Made by a program: the position numbers and the translations under genes. The notes below the pieces were generated by a model. That model saw nothing but the letters and a program-made list of their open reading frames with translations. It was not told the DNA's origin and did no database searches. Positions 51,831 to 60,545 of a stretch of 64,000 bases of DNA are shown here, one piece after another; within the stretch, counting starts at the first letter, position 1, and each line of letters begins with the position of its first letter. The stretch spans positions 248,001 through 312,000 of the forward strand of contig NZ_JAQSLN010000003.1 of NCBI RefSeq assembly GCF_028649655.1, read 5' to 3'. The stretch is from Halobacteriovorax sp. GB3 (GTDB lineage Bacteria > Bdellovibrionota > Bacteriovoracia > Bacteriovoracales > Bacteriovoracaceae).

Positions 51831-52799
51831 ATGAGTAATGTTTTAATTACGAAAGAGATACCAAGTACGGCCAAAAATTATCTTGAAGAAAAAGGTCACA
51901 AAGTCAAAATTGCTTGTGGATTCGAAGACAACAAAGCGCTTTTAGAAGAGGCCAAAAAAGTTGATGCCCTTATAACAATGCTGAGCGATAAAATCGATCA
52001 AGACTTTCTCTCTCATGCGAAGAACCTTAAAGTCATATCCAATTACGCCGTTGGCCATAACAATATCGACTCCAATTTTGCAACCAAACTAGGTATCGCT
52101 ATAGGCAATACACCCGATGTTCTAACTAATGCTACCGCTGAACTAGCAATGACTCTTCTTTTTGCTGTGGCAAGAAACGCCAAGTCCGCCATGAGAAATG
52201 TCAGCGAAGGCAAATGGCAAGGTTGGGAACCGATGGGATTTCATGGCGTGGAACTTAATGCTAAGACAATTGGAATTGTGGGCGCAGGAAGAATTGGACA
52301 GGCCATGGCCAAAATGTGCCATCACGGTCTCAATATGAACATCCTCTATACGGCAAGATCTAAAAAAACTGAATTTGAAAAACAAACAAAAGCACAGCAC
52401 GTGGATTTCGAAAATCTTCTAAGTCAAAGTGACATCGTCTCCGTTCACTGTCCTCTTACAGAGCAGACGGAGCTTCTCTTTAATGATTGGGCCTTTAAGA
52501 AAATGAAAAAAGGTTCCATCTTTATTAACACTGCTCGCGGAGAAGTTCACGATGAAGGAGCGCTTTATGATGCACTAAAGAGCGCTCACCTCTTTGGAGC
52601 GGGCCTAGATGTGACGAACCCAGAACCAATGAGTCCTAATTCTAAGCTCTTAGAGCTAGATAGTGCCATTATTTTTCCTCATATTGGCTCGGCCACAGTG
52701 AAGGCACGAGAGGAAATGGCCCTCGTTTGTGCAAAGAATGTTGATTTAGGACTACAAAACAAGCCCCTTGTAGGTGATGTAAACAACATTTATTCGTAA
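51831..52799 (+). CDS. D-2-hydroxyacid dehydrogenase (glyoxylate/hydroxypyruvate reductase type)
   Basis: NAD(P)-dependent reductase of 2-keto acids, 322 residues. The nucleotide motif GIVGAGRIGQAMA lies near residue 150. Substrate Arg is in INTARGEVHDE, Glu in GLDVTNPEPMS and the catalytic His in FPHIGSAT, in the usual order. The residues after strand 2 (YTARSKK) suggest NADPH preference. Start ATG 51831 with GAAGGAAG upstream; the longer frame overlaps the divergent protease gene. Monocistronic. Confidence 0.92.
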   Translation: MSNVLITKEIPSTAKNYLEEKGHKVKIACGFEDNKALLEEAKKVDALITMLSDKIDQDFLSHAKNLKVISNYAVGHNNIDSNFATKLGIAIGNTPDVLTNATAELAMTLLFAVARNAKSAMRNVSEGKWQGWEPMGFHGVELNAKTIGIVGAGRIGQAMAKMCHHGLNMNILYTARSKKTEFEKQTKAQHVDFENLLSQSDIVSVHCPLTEQTELLFNDWAFKKMKKGSIFINTARGEVHDEGALYDALKSAHLFGAGLDVTNPEPMSPNSKLLELDSAIIFPHIGSATVKAREEMALVCAKNVDLGLQNKPLVGDVNNIYS

Positions 52800-52945
52800 T
52801 TTTTATTTATTCTTTATTTACAATCATGTAATTTAGAGTAGTTATAATGAAAAATAACAAAATATTAAGGTTCTTTTTTTATTGGGCCAACTGATATTCA
52901 TTTATAATTTAATTGTACTATTAACATTTACCAAGAGCTGCTTAT

Positions 52946-53626
52946 ATGTTGAAATCCAAAATTTTAGTCGTAGACGATAATGAGGATATTAGAATTCTCG
53001 TAAAAAAAATTCTCGATCCGAGCTACTTAGTAGAAACAGTGAGCACGGCTGAAGAGTGTTTAGAGAAGGCCTGGGAATACAAACCAAACCTTATCATTCT
53101 CGATATTATGCTTGAGGATGCCAGCGGTTATGAACTTTGTAGTCAATTAAAGTCCAATGATGATCTCAAGCACACACCGGTCATTTTTCTCTCAGCTAAG
53201 ACTGGGTCCAATTCACGTATAACCGGTTACAAGCTTGGGGCCGTTCACTACTTAGAAAAACCTTTTGAACCAGAAGAACTTAGAGAAATTGTGAATACGG
53301 TTTTAAAGAATCTTAAAATTGATAGTCAACTCGAAGTCGTCGACTACAATGACATAACACTAAACATTCCCTCGCAAGAGGTTTCCATTCGCGGCGACAA
53401 AATTCACTTTACTTCAAGTGAATTTAAAATCATTCACCTTCTTCTTAAGAATGCTCAACGAGTTCTTTCGAGAGAGAAGATTCTCAATCACATTGCTCCT
53501 GGAAACGAGAGAGTCAACGATAGGATGATCGATACCTACATAAGTAGTATTCGCCGAAAAATTAAGCAATCAAGCTTTGCCATCAAGTCTGTCTATGGAG
53601 AGGGTTATAAAATTGTAACCCTCTAA
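52946..53626 (+). CDS. OmpR-family response regulator
   Basis: 226 residues. Receiver: VVDDNED, phospho-acceptor D53 in LDIMLED, Ser in LSAK, Lys in LEKPFE. Winged-helix output from about 125, ending SVYGEGYKIVTL. The linker carries a clear beta region (LNIPSQEVSIRGDKIHFTSSEFKI) as in OmpR/PhoB. No conventional kinase next to it; two further signalling genes follow on the same strand, 100 bases later. The 146-base upstream region is very AT-rich with TATAAT at 52843-52848. Confidence 0.92.
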   Translation: MLKSKILVVDDNEDIRILVKKILDPSYLVETVSTAEECLEKAWEYKPNLIILDIMLEDASGYELCSQLKSNDDLKHTPVIFLSAKTGSNSRITGYKLGAVHYLEKPFEPEELREIVNTVLKNLKIDSQLEVVDYNDITLNIPSQEVSIRGDKIHFTSSEFKIIHLLLKNAQRVLSREKILNHIAPGNERVNDRMIDTYISSIRRKIKQSSFAIKSVYGEGYKIVTL

Positions 53627-53730
53627 GATCTTGTTTTCTTAAAACACTGAACAAGTCTTTACATTTCTTCACACAGGCCTCAGCTTCTTATCGTTAAATA
53701 ATAAGTGTTACCAATGAGAGGTAAACTATT

Positions 53731-54366
53731 ATGAAGAAGTTGATAATGCTGGTCGATGATGATCTAGATTATGTAAAACTTTTCTCACACCTATTAAGTG
53801 CTGAGGGATACGATGTCCTTTGCTATGGAAGTTCTAGTGATGCTCTGGCCTATCTAGAGTCTAATTCTAAAATGCCCGATCTCATTCTCTCAGACATTAT
53901 GATGCCGGCCCACGATGGATTAGAATTCTTAAAGGTCCTTAAATCAAATGAACGCACAAAAAACATCAGTATTTGTATTCTTAGCGCCTATTCAAATGAA
54001 AAAGTTCTCTATGACGCCTTTCAACTAGGGGCCAATGACTATATCTTAAAAACTCAAAATAAAGTTTGCCTGTTAGAGAGGATCAATCAAAACATCATCA
54101 CTCCCAAAAAATCCAGTGAATGCTATATCGCACTACTTGAAGTAACAGATGTCATTAGTGATTTTAAAATTGCTAATTTTGATGAAAAGAGAATTGAACT
54201 TATCACAAGCAGTGAACTCCCCATTAATGCCCAAATAAAAATAAAAAGCCGCTCTCTTAGACCCTACACCGGAAATAGTGACCAGTTGGACTGCATCGTT
54301 GATCAGTGTCAGCTAGAAGATGAACAAGTACGCATCATCTGTCGCCACAAACTCAAAGCGGCCTAA
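53731..54366 (+). CDS. Response regulator with unassigned beta-rich C-terminal domain
   Basis: 211 residues. Receiver 1-120: LVDDDLD, D55 in LSDIMMPAHDG, Ser in ILSAYS, Lys K107 in YILKTQ. The last 80 residues (CYIALLEV to the end) alternate predicted beta strands and resemble a PilZ-like barrel, but lack the RxxxR and D/NxSxxG c-di-GMP motifs, so I leave the domain unnamed. Thirteen bases separate its stop from the ATG of the kinase-like gene, indicating one operon. Confidence 0.82.
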   Translation: MKKLIMLVDDDLDYVKLFSHLLSAEGYDVLCYGSSSDALAYLESNSKMPDLILSDIMMPAHDGLEFLKVLKSNERTKNISICILSAYSNEKVLYDAFQLGANDYILKTQNKVCLLERINQNIITPKKSSECYIALLEVTDVISDFKIANFDEKRIELITSSELPINAQIKIKSRSLRPYTGNSDQLDCIVDQCQLEDEQVRIICRHKLKAA

Positions 54367-54379
54367 CCAGGAAAGAGAC

Positions 54380-55468
54380 ATGCAACATAATGTAATGATC
54401 ATTGATTCTAGAAATGACTACCTTGATGACTATCTTGAGAAGTTTAAAATTATCAATCAAGATATTAATACCAATGGTATTTCCTTTCATGAAAGTTATA
54501 TGCCCTATTGCGTGAACTCTCTGGAAAATGCAACCGATCTTCTCTTCGAACTAGAAAGGGAAGGAATAGAAATCGAAATTTTAATTCTAAATACGCAAGG
54601 ACTAACAAAAGATGATCAAGATGCCTTAAAAGAATTGAAGGCCATGAATACCTTGTTAGAAATCGTGCTCGTAACAAACGAGAGACCTGAAATTTTGGAG
54701 GAATTTATCAATGCTTTAGCAATTGGTGGTCAAATGACTTATCTTCCCTCACCTCTCGATTACCTAACACTCAAACAGCAGCTGTTAAATCTTGGAGAAA
54801 AATATAATGTCGAGAAGTTAAAAACAAAAATTTTAAACCGCATTTCAAATGAATTTAAAACTCCGCTCACGGCCATTTTAGGATTTGCAGGGCTCTCAAA
54901 AGAGCGAGGGGCCTCCTCAAGTGAGGTCATTCACAATAGTGATGTCATCATAAAGAATGCTAGACAAGTCAATGAGCTTGTTGACGATCTCATTAAGGCC
55001 ATTCAGCTTGAAACGGGCGCCATCAATTTAAAAATGAGAGAGATTACGGTTTCAGATTTTATCCAAAACTTGAAGCCAGACGCTTATCGATTAGTGGCCA
55101 CAAGTAACAAACATATTAATTTAATTTTTCGTGAAAATACACTAAACCACACAATCAATATTGACCAAGATCATTTTAAAATGTGCTTTCTTCAAATTCT
55201 AGGAAATACCATAGGTCAGACTGAGGAGGGAACAATTTATATAGGTTTTCAAAAGAATGAACTCTTTAATAAATTTATTATAGAAGATTATGGCATAAAC
55301 AAATTTTTAAATAATGATAAAAATATTCAAGACAAGGGAACTCTTCTATCAGGCCACATGGGCATTGGAGAAACCATAACAAATCTGCATCATGGCCAAA
55401 TTGATATCCAAACAGATGAAGATAAAACGACGATATCCATTAATCTTCCTAAGCTGCAAGCGGCCTAG
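54380..55468 (+). CDS. Histidine-kinase-like protein lacking the phospho-acceptor His
   Basis: 362 residues. Residues 1-140 look like a degenerate receiver (VMIIDSRNDYL, ILILNTQG, VTNERPE, YLPSPLD) without the acidic pocket. A HisKA-like helix follows: RISNEFKTPLTAILGFAGL, in which N157 stands where active kinases have His (SHELRTPL). The ATPase-like part (about 260-362) keeps ILGNTIGQTEEG and MGIGETITNLHHG but lacks a clear DxGxG box. Probably a pseudokinase acting as a scaffold or signal sink for the two regulators encoded before it. The start is ATG 54380 with AGGAAAGA upstream. Confidence 0.82.
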   Translation: MQHNVMIIDSRNDYLDDYLEKFKIINQDINTNGISFHESYMPYCVNSLENATDLLFELEREGIEIEILILNTQGLTKDDQDALKELKAMNTLLEIVLVTNERPEILEEFINALAIGGQMTYLPSPLDYLTLKQQLLNLGEKYNVEKLKTKILNRISNEFKTPLTAILGFAGLSKERGASSSEVIHNSDVIIKNARQVNELVDDLIKAIQLETGAINLKMREITVSDFIQNLKPDAYRLVATSNKHINLIFRENTLNHTINIDQDHFKMCFLQILGNTIGQTEEGTIYIGFQKNELFNKFIIEDYGINKFLNNDKNIQDKGTLLSGHMGIGETITNLHHGQIDIQTDEDKTTISINLPKLQAA

Positions 55469-56961
55469 AGAGATCGTTTTACTCTCAAGCGTCCAATCAC
55501 CGTAGCAATAAGCCCAACAAGGAGTAGAAGCCCTAGAGCACCCTTTGGATCATCGTCTTTTGAAAATGCGACACTTCCACAAAAACCACTACTAGAAGAG
55601 GTTTGCATAATTTTGGACTCTCCACTTAAAGGCTCTCTTTGAACATTTGTTTCATCTTCTACAGAAGAGTCGGCCACTTCATTTTGTGCCATCAAAATGG
55701 CCTGGTAGGCATCAATGATTCCACTACCACATCCTTTTGAACCACACGTTATATCCGTATTGGCACTCTCTTTTATGATCGACTTATATTGGTTTGGATA
55801 AAGAGTATCGTTTTCACTCATCATCAGTGCGACAACACCAGAGACATAAGGAGCGGCCATACTCGTTCCCGAATAAGAAACATAAGACTCACTTTCAGAG
55901 GTTGTCGATCCCGTGTTTGAAAGAGAATAGATCCCCTCTCCAGGGGCAGAGATATCAATTCTTTGTCCGTAATTTGAAAAAGAACTTAAAGAGCCAGAGC
56001 GATTTGAGCTTGCGACACGAATGACGCCATTACAATTGGCCGGAGCAACATCACTTGAGTCGAGATCAAGAGATTCATTACCTGCAGCAACGACAATCAC
56101 ACTCCCTCTAGATCTAGCGTAATCGATGGCCGATTGAAGATATTGCCCACAACTACCTTGCCCGCCAAGACTAAGATTGATGACCTTTGCAGGGTTTTGG
56201 TTTGAGGGAACACCAGAGACTTCTCCCCCAGCGGCCCAGCGAATGGCATCGGCAATATCAGAAGTATAACCCCCACACTTTCCAAGTACGCGAATAGGAA
56301 GAATTTTTGAATGCCATGCCGTTCCAGCAATACCGATTCTATTGGCCGTTTTAGCGGCGATAATTCCCGCCACATGACTCCCATGCCAGCTGCTTCTTTC
56401 AAAGCTTCCCTGATAGCATGAATCCCCACTTTGCACCCAATCACCAACATCTGTTGGGTCATTATCTCGTCCATCTCCATCAACGGCAAAAGCGGGATCA
56501 GAAATAAAGTCATGACCCTGAACAAGTTGATCGTTAATATCTTGATGAGCGACGATTCCCGTATCAATAACGGCCACCACAATATCAGAGCGGCCTGTTG
56601 TTATGTCCCAGGCATCCACAGCGTTTATACCGTAACTTGAAGAGCCTAAGGCCCATTGGTTGTAATAGTAATAATCGCGAGTGCCCCCGAGATCCCCAGG
56701 GATTGCACTATGTCTAACAATGATATCTTCTTCAACGTATTCAATATCATCTTGGACCAGAGAACTTTCAGTATCTGAGCTCATCGTTTTGGCGATGCTA
56801 TTTTGATACATGAACTTTCTAGGGTCTTGATTCATGCGAAGAGCATGTTTTTTACTTTTGTACTTAACAATGAATTTCTTGGAGGAAAAAGAATTGGCCT
56901 GCGAGAGAACAGGCCAAATTCCTAAAAGGAGAAGTGCTGAAAACACTTTGAGTCGGTTCAT
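55465..56961 (-). CDS. Subtilisin-family protease with Cys-containing C-terminal sorting-type tail
   Basis: 498 residues: signal peptide (ending SQA), short I9-like propeptide (KKFIVKYKSKKHA to about 80, VEEDIIV), catalytic domain with D133 (VIDTGIVAHQ), H193 (SWHGSHVAG), oxyanion region VAAGNESL and S367 (SGTSMAAP). Cysteine pairs suggest disulphides. After a Ser/Glu-rich spacer the protein ends with C461 (GFCGS), a hydrophobic segment at 474-490 and a basic tail (RLRVKRSL), the three-part form of C-terminal sorting signals such as MYXO-CTERM. A sigma-54-like promoter lies 46-61 bases upstream of the ATG. Four-base overlap with the convergent kinase-like gene. Confidence 0.88.
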   Translation of the reverse strand: MNRLKVFSALLLLGIWPVLSQANSFSSKKFIVKYKSKKHALRMNQDPRKFMYQNSIAKTMSSDTESSLVQDDIEYVEEDIIVRHSAIPGDLGGTRDYYYYNQWALGSSSYGINAVDAWDITTGRSDIVVAVIDTGIVAHQDINDQLVQGHDFISDPAFAVDGDGRDNDPTDVGDWVQSGDSCYQGSFERSSWHGSHVAGIIAAKTANRIGIAGTAWHSKILPIRVLGKCGGYTSDIADAIRWAAGGEVSGVPSNQNPAKVINLSLGGQGSCGQYLQSAIDYARSRGSVIVVAAGNESLDLDSSDVAPANCNGVIRVASSNRSGSLSSFSNYGQRIDISAPGEGIYSLSNTGSTTSESESYVSYSGTSMAAPYVSGVVALMMSENDTLYPNQYKSIIKESANTDITCGSKGCGSGIIDAYQAILMAQNEVADSSVEDETNVQREPLSGESKIMQTSSSSGFCGSVAFSKDDDPKGALGLLLLVGLIATVIGRLRVKRSL

Positions 56962-57006
56962 CCTGAATCCTTCAAAAAGATCTTCCTGATCTTTTGTTAT
57001 TCTATA

Positions 57007-57022
57007 AGCACAAACCGTGCCA
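57007..57022 (-). promoter_or_regulatory. Sigma-54-like promoter for the subtilase gene
   Basis: Minus-strand TGGCACGGTTTGTGCT fits TGGCACG-N4-TTGCW with GG and GC exactly 12 bases apart and one deviation. The start would fall about 35 bases before the ATG at 56961. GCAC/GTGC also makes it a short inverted repeat, so an operator is an alternative. Confidence 0.45.
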
Positions 57023-57063
57023 AAAATGGACCCTAGGATTTAAAGGCTTTAACACATTGCGGA

Positions 57064-57099
57064 GTCAAAATGTCTACGCTCTTTTGTCGTTATTTTGAC
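57064..57099. repeat. Spaced inverted repeat in intergenic region
   Basis: GTCAAAAT (57064-57071) and ATTTTGAC (57092-57099) are exact inverted copies 20 bases apart, upstream of the sigma-54-like site; a possible activator site. On the minus strand the first copy also contains TTGAC, so a -35 element is possible. Confidence 0.4.
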
Positions 57100-57124
57100 A
57101 CTAGAGCGCTTTAGCCCCAAACAT

Positions 57125-57152
57125 AAAAAAAGCGGCCACTTCGGACCGCTTC
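57125..57152 (-). terminator. Terminator of the trypsin-like protease gene at 57183
   Basis: On the minus strand AAGCGG pairs with CCGCTT with an inner loop, followed by seven T. Confidence 0.82.
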
Positions 57153-57182
57153 TACAAGAAATATTTAAGTTTATTTGTTACT

Positions 57183-58055
57183 TTAAAGATTTTTCAAAGA
57201 GTTGATGATTGTGATTCTCGTAACGTCTTCACCGCGGCAAGCACCCATTTCACATTTTTTTGGTTCGCGACAACCTTTCTCTTTATTATAAACATAATCA
57301 TCTTCACCGCGAACTAAGATCCCTTCAACAACTCCTGTTTCTGAGTTGAAAACGGGTGATCCAGAATTTCCTTGGAAAGAGTCTGTATTAGCTTGAAAGA
57401 AAACTGGGCTGTGATTTGCGCGAACATAAGCTCCATCAGCAACCTTTGTTGGTAGACCCGTTGGGTGACCGATAACTGTTAGTGGATCACCTACTTCTAC
57501 TTTACCTTCTGTTCTAAGCTTAAGTGGCTCTCTTCCTACAACTTCTCTGTCCAGACGAATAACCGCGTAGTCCATTTGAGTTTCGCGATCTAATTTTCTG
57601 TCGATGATTTGCTTACAGTTATAAACATCATTCTTTGTTACTTCAATTTTTTCCCCTGAGTTATTCTCAGTGTGAGCATATCCAAAAACCCAGCTTTGTG
57701 AGTTACAGTCCCACTCGGTGCGAACACAGTGACCAGCTGTTACAAGAACGTCTGGTGCAACAAGAAATCCTGTACAAGAAGGAGCTGTTTGTTGGTTAGC
57801 AAACTTATCATCACTACAAATTCCTCTTTGAGAAAGTGTGCGACTTCTTAGTTTTACTTTGTCTGAATTCGGAGTAAATAGCAGTGATCTTTTAGAAACC
57901 ATTCCCGCCGTTGACTTAGCAAGGTCGAGGTAGAGGTTGTCACTGACCTCGTAGAGATCTTGGCGAGCATCATCACCATAAATAACTTTATTACCGGCCT
58001 GAACATCCATACATAGACCAAGTAGTAAAAGTGAAACGATCATCCTTAATGCCAT
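57183..58055 (-). CDS. Trypsin-like serine protease, exported (paralogue of 58637-59551)
   Basis: 290 residues from ATG 58055 (GGGGAG upstream; the longer frame is unsupported). Signal peptide about 1-19 (ending VQA), then a short pro-region starting KVIYGDDAR. Catalytic His in VTAGHC, Asp in MDYAVIRL, Ser in FQGNSGSPVF, order as in V8-like/trypsin S1 enzymes. Six or more cysteines, including CSDD, SCTG, DCNS, NCKQ and GC-x(5)-CEMGAC near the end. The C-terminal CEMGACRGE block is almost identical to that of its paralogue. The EGILVRGEDDYVYN segment after the Ser is shared too. Periplasmic or secreted. Confidence 0.9.
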   Translation of the reverse strand: MALRMIVSLLLLGLCMDVQAGNKVIYGDDARQDLYEVSDNLYLDLAKSTAGMVSKRSLLFTPNSDKVKLRSRTLSQRGICSDDKFANQQTAPSCTGFLVAPDVLVTAGHCVRTEWDCNSQSWVFGYAHTENNSGEKIEVTKNDVYNCKQIIDRKLDRETQMDYAVIRLDREVVGREPLKLRTEGKVEVGDPLTVIGHPTGLPTKVADGAYVRANHSPVFFQANTDSFQGNSGSPVFNSETGVVEGILVRGEDDYVYNKEKGCREPKKCEMGACRGEDVTRITIINSLKNL

Positions 58056-58201
58056 CTTATCTCCCCAGTAATAAGCATTGTGGTGTGTTGCAGGCATTAA
58101 ACCCGAACACTAGTAATTATGGCAACTTACAAGATCTTACATTAGGAAAAGTCAAAGAAAGTAAGAAACAATCACACTTTTTGTGAACAATTACAACAAC
58201 T

Positions 58202-58591
58202 TCACGCTTCGCGATAAGAGAATTTCCACTTTCGCCCATCTGTATCTGTCACGAAAAAGTAAGAAATAACATTGAGATTCTTTATATTACTAACAATATT
58301 TTCTATGCTTTGTTGGGATTCTGTTGGCCTTAAGCGATAAGTAAAGAATTGGGCCTTCTGGTGAAGCTCCTCTAACTCTTCCCTAGACTCTAGAAAGAAA
58401 TCGACCATCATATTATTATTAGTGGCCACAGAGCGAGGCTCTTCAAAAATGATCATCGTAAAATGACCGTGAATAAGTCGAACGGCATTGTCGGCAGGGC
58501 GGAGTTCGGCCTCTAAAAGCTCGGAGAGAAAGGCGGCTAATTCATTAACATTTTTTGAATAAAGTGCGAGTTGTCCAAAATAAAGTCCCAT
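58202..58591 (-). CDS. VOC-superfamily-like small protein
   Basis: 129 residues with two beta-alpha-beta-beta-beta-like halves: FGQLALYSKNVNELAAFLSE at the start, FTMIIFEEP, MVDFFLESREELEELHQKA and YFFVTDTDGRKWKFSY at the end, the pattern of the vicinal-oxygen-chelate (glyoxalase/bleomycin-resistance) fold. Metal ligands are not obvious (the first-strand His/Gln is Gln in GQLALY), so catalysis is uncertain. It sits alone between the two trypsin-like paralogues on the same strand. Confidence 0.6.
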   Translation of the reverse strand: MGLYFGQLALYSKNVNELAAFLSELLEAELRPADNAVRLIHGHFTMIIFEEPRSVATNNNMMVDFFLESREELEELHQKAQFFTYRLRPTESQQSIENIVSNIKNLNVISYFFVTDTDGRKWKFSYREA

Positions 58592-58636
58592 AACAATAGG
58601 TTATAGATAAAAAATGATTGTGACAACATTCTAGAA

Positions 58637-59551
58637 TTACTTAGATTTTTGGAGTGAAGACCAATATTCCTTCATGCTAGGAGCAAGAAGTGGATTGAGC
58701 GAGATGTAACTGGCCTTTTCACCACGGCATGCATCCATTTCGCATCTTTTATAGCGGTTGCAATTATCTTGTTTATCGAAAACAAAGTCGTCTTCACCAT
58801 TGACGAGAATCCCTTCAACAAGACCTGTTCGCTGGTTAATCACGGGAGAGCCTGAGTTGCCAAAGAATGAATCGAGATTGGTTTCAAAGTAGAAATCAGC
58901 TAACTTTCTCACGTAAGCAGCATCAGATATTTTCAATGAAATACCGTTTGGATGGCCAATGATAAAGACATCATCATTGAGATCAGTGAGACCTCTTTTT
59001 CGAACTTTTAAAGGTTCTTTGTGAGCGACCTTGCGATCAAGTCTAATGAGCGCATAATCAATGAAGTTTCGCCCATCATTTTGCATTGTAATCACTTCTT
59101 TACACTTATAGATATTGTCATTTTTAACAGTGATTTCTTTTGTTTTAGAAGAGGAGTCCGTAATGCCAAATACCCAATGGTAACCGCGACACTTGAACTT
59201 ATATGAAACACAATGACCAGCAGTCACAAGAAGATCTTCCCCTACGAGAAAACCCGTGCACTCACCCACAGCAAGTTCGTGCGAGAATGGTTGCACTTCA
59301 TCTTTACAAATGTTTTTCTTAATACTGAGGGGGATACCGCGAATCGATGAAAATGATTCGACCCCTTCGATAGGAGTAATCTGTCGGGCCTTTACCTGTA
59401 GGGCCACGGCCATAGACATGAGTCTGGCATTTTTTGAAACGCGATGATCATCGTAAGAGCGTCTATTATCTTCACCATAAATGGCCTTTTTAACTGCAAA
59501 ACTTGCTGTTGAAAAAATGAGAGAGAATATGATGAGGATGCGCGTAATCAT
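58637..59551 (-). CDS. Trypsin-like serine protease, exported (paralogue of 57183-58055)
   Basis: 304 residues: signal peptide about 1-18 (ending SFA), then KKAIYGEDNRRSYDD, matching the paralogue's KVIYGDDARQDLYE. Catalytic His in VTAGHC, Asp in IDYALIRL, Ser in FFGNSGSPV. Shared features with the paralogue include VFG-I after the first disulphide, IGHPNGISLKISDAAYVR, LVEGILVNGEDDFVFD and CEMDACRGE. It has a longer C-terminus (LLAPSMKEYWSSLQKSK). Monocistronic. Role presumably protein digestion in the prey or surroundings. Confidence 0.9.
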   Translation of the reverse strand: MITRILIIFSLIFSTASFAVKKAIYGEDNRRSYDDHRVSKNARLMSMAVALQVKARQITPIEGVESFSSIRGIPLSIKKNICKDEVQPFSHELAVGECTGFLVGEDLLVTAGHCVSYKFKCRGYHWVFGITDSSSKTKEITVKNDNIYKCKEVITMQNDGRNFIDYALIRLDRKVAHKEPLKVRKRGLTDLNDDVFIIGHPNGISLKISDAAYVRKLADFYFETNLDSFFGNSGSPVINQRTGLVEGILVNGEDDFVFDKQDNCNRYKRCEMDACRGEKASYISLNPLLAPSMKEYWSSLQKSK

Positions 59552-59644
59552 GGGTTTAAACTAGGTCAATTTATCTAAATAAGAAAGCCCCAGTTGCTGA
59601 AATTAAAAAAATTACGGCCATGACATAGAAAGAGAACCAACTAA

Positions 59645-60538
59645 TTAAAGGTACTTAAAGCTATTGATAGAAAGTTGAACAATCAGAGGGTCGTGAACAC
59701 GAAAGAGATACTCCCCTCCCTTAGGTAATTCATGCATCCACTTCACAAGCAGGGAGTGGTGAAGAAACTCACTTCGCCTTTGCTTTTCACTCTTTTCAAT
59801 CTCTTCCCCTTCAAGTGACGTTAGGTTTTGGAGAAATGACTTTTTAGAGATCCCAATGAGCCAACGAAAATTTGTGGATAGACTCTCTTCTGTAAAGCGA
59901 ATCAAATATGGTAACTCTTTTAAAAGCTCTAAATTCTGTTTCTCACTTTTACTAAAGCCAAAACAAGGATCTAAATAAACGCGAGAAAGGACGCCCCATC
60001 CTTTGAGAGTTTCATGAGCTCTTTGAAAAACATCGACAAGGTCACTTATGGCCAGATCCTCTAGAACATAATCCATATGATGACTTGTCAACTCTCGCTT
60101 TGGCACATGAGTATGAGAAAAAACATACTGGGCCCGAGGGCAATTTAAAAGCGTTTGTTTGGCCTGCTCATCAAGCACACCTGAGACATCGTTCCAGATG
60201 ATTTCCTTGTAATCAATATTTTCAAACCATGAGTAAAGAGTTTCAAAAACCGGTGCTTTATAAGTGTCTATCGAAATTCTCTTAGCTTTGAAAACGTCAG
60301 GTTTAGAATCGATAAGTGGTTTTAGAATTTTTTTAAATCGATCGAGCTCTTCAGACTCAGTGATTGATTTATTAAAAGGAGCAGTGCTTTCGGCCCCAAA
60401 ATCGTAAACATCACAACCTAAGGCATCATAGGTCTCAATTGTTTTTAATAATTCATCACTTGAACTAAGGGGCGTTTGGCTTGAAAAAGAATTGGGAGTG
60501 ATATTAATCACTCCCATTATTTGAAATTGTTTAATCAT
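59645..60538 (-). CDS. folP: Dihydropteroate synthase
   Basis: Joins p-aminobenzoate to dihydropterin diphosphate in folate synthesis. 297 residues: GVINITPNSFS (pterin/phosphate loop), DFGAESTAPF (counterpart of DIGGESTRP; the usual Arg is Ala here), RISIDTYKAPV, IIWNDVSGV, and YLDPCFGFSKS near residue 185, then LIGISKKSFL. Divergent in places but complete. Eight bases downstream of ftsH, as in the tilS-ftsH-folP order of many bacteria. With thyA-folA elsewhere in the window it indicates de novo folate synthesis. Confidence 0.9.
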   Translation of the reverse strand: MIKQFQIMGVINITPNSFSSQTPLSSSDELLKTIETYDALGCDVYDFGAESTAPFNKSITESEELDRFKKILKPLIDSKPDVFKAKRISIDTYKAPVFETLYSWFENIDYKEIIWNDVSGVLDEQAKQTLLNCPRAQYVFSHTHVPKRELTSHHMDYVLEDLAISDLVDVFQRAHETLKGWGVLSRVYLDPCFGFSKSEKQNLELLKELPYLIRFTEESLSTNFRWLIGISKKSFLQNLTSLEGEEIEKSEKQRRSEFLHHSLLVKWMHELPKGGEYLFRVHDPLIVQLSINSFKYL

Positions 60539-60545
60539 AGAAAGC

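Noticed and set aside
59560-59640. Short minus-strand hydrophobic frame after folP (reads WFSFYVMAVIFLISATGAFLF)
   Set aside because: It has no start codon with a ribosome site before its hydrophobic part; only a 16-residue peptide from an internal ATG would be possible.
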